A stretch of DNA of 6,048 nt from Pseudomonadota bacterium (GTDB lineage: Bacteria > Pseudomonadota > Alphaproteobacteria > Caulobacterales > Caulobacteraceae), in contig JAEYUE010000204.1 in the NCBI GenBank assembly GCA_023433655.1, positions 1 through 6,048 of the forward strand, written 5' to 3'. Shown one piece after another: positions 5,613 to 6,048 of the stretch; position 1 is the stretch's first letter, and every line of letters starts with the position of its first letter. Under the pieces are notes generated by a model. That model was not told the DNA's origin, did no database searches, and saw only the letters and a program-made list of their open reading frames with translations. The position numbers were made by a program, and so were the translations under genes.

Positions 5613-6048
5613 GTGATCGCAAGCAAGACCGGTTCGAAGCCCGCCGATGCGACCGGCGCAGCCCGCTTCGCCCTGAAGGTCGCCCTGCTGACGCTCGCGT
5701 TCGCGACGGTCTCCTATGCCGCGATCTTCTGGACCAGTTTCGGGGGCGCGACGGCCATCTGGCCGACCAACGCCCTGGCCCTGGTCGCCATCCTGCGCGG
5801 CCCGAAGGGGTGGGCGTGGCGGATTGGCGTGCTGGCCGCGCTGGGCCTCGCCATGGTCGGGGTGATGCTCAACGCGGGCTCCAACCTGCCCGGCGCCCTG
5901 CTGGTGGCCGCGCCCAACCTGCTCGAGGTGCTGGTCGCCATCCTGCTGCTGTCGGCGGTCGGGCTGGTCGGCCGGGATGTGACCCGCCCGGGCCATCTGT
6001 TCGCCTTCCTGGCCTGCGCGGCCGTCGCCGCTCCCGCGGTCGCGGCGG
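5613..6048 (+). CDS. MASE1-domain membrane sensor protein, N-terminal 145 residues (3' end outside window)
   Basis: The visible part is a hydrophobic N-terminal sensory region of the MASE1 type: after a short polar start, helices at about residues 18-40, 48-65, 71-88, 95-118 and 128-145. The segment ATAIWPTNALALVAILRG (about 49-66) is the characteristic WP-N-hydrophobic block of MASE1, and the NLLEVLVAILLL stretch (about 103-114) also fits. MASE1 domains sit in the inner membrane in front of histidine kinase, GGDEF or EAL output domains. Which output follows here is beyond the right edge, so the protein could be a sensor kinase or a cyclic-di-GMP enzyme. The start is GTG at 5613: the frame has a TAG at 5562 and no other start codon between. 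AGGGG lies 6 nt upstream of the GTG. The frame stays open to the window end. Confidence 0.85.
   Translation, partial: MIASKTGSKPADATGAARFALKVALLTLAFATVSYAAIFWTSFGGATAIWPTNALALVAILRGPKGWAWRIGVLAALGLAMVGVMLNAGSNLPGALLVAAPNLLEVLVAILLLSAVGLVGRDVTRPGHLFAFLACAAVAAPAVAA

Noticed and set aside
5589..5996. Minus-strand frames opposite the MASE1 gene
   Set aside because: Gln/Gly/Arg-rich antisense products with no domain; the plus-strand frame encodes clear membrane helices with the MASE1 block.

Overview
The window is GC-rich throughout. Its coding density, codon use and gene content fit an alphaproteobacterium. The closest match I can suggest is a Caulobacterales relative such as Brevundimonas or Caulobacter, but this rests on impression and protein style, not on any search. 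I saw no tRNA, rRNA, CRISPR array, insertion sequence, phage gene or sign of recent transfer. It reads as an ordinary chromosomal stretch.

Layout. Positions 1-5009 are carried on the minus strand. Read in the direction of transcription (right to left), they hold a Bcr/CflA-type MFS drug exporter (5009-3762), an M1-family zinc aminopeptidase lipoprotein related to leukotriene A4 hydrolase (3698-1761), a strong hairpin just after its stop (1722-1754), a small unrecognised protein (1619-1392), a small two-helix membrane protein of the DUF6766 type (1319-906), and the first 265 codons of 4-hydroxyphenylpyruvate dioxygenase (796-1, running off the left edge). On the plus strand are a glutaredoxin-type arsenate reductase, ArsC (5114-5521), and the first 145 codons of a MASE1-domain membrane sensor protein (5613 to the right edge).

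How they relate. The exporter and the peptidase are co-directional with a 63-bp gap and may share a transcript. The exporter and arsC are divergent across a 104-bp region. That region holds a candidate promoter on each strand and a 16-bp palindrome touching both, which is the best regulatory signal in the window. The three small or catabolic minus-strand genes at the left are co-directional but separated by gaps of 72 and 109 bp, so each may have its own control. The leader of the DUF6766 gene contains two overlapping, mutually exclusive hairpins, one of which covers the ribosome binding site.

I found no clear novel multi-gene system. The findings are mostly regulatory candidates and context oddities, scored accordingly.
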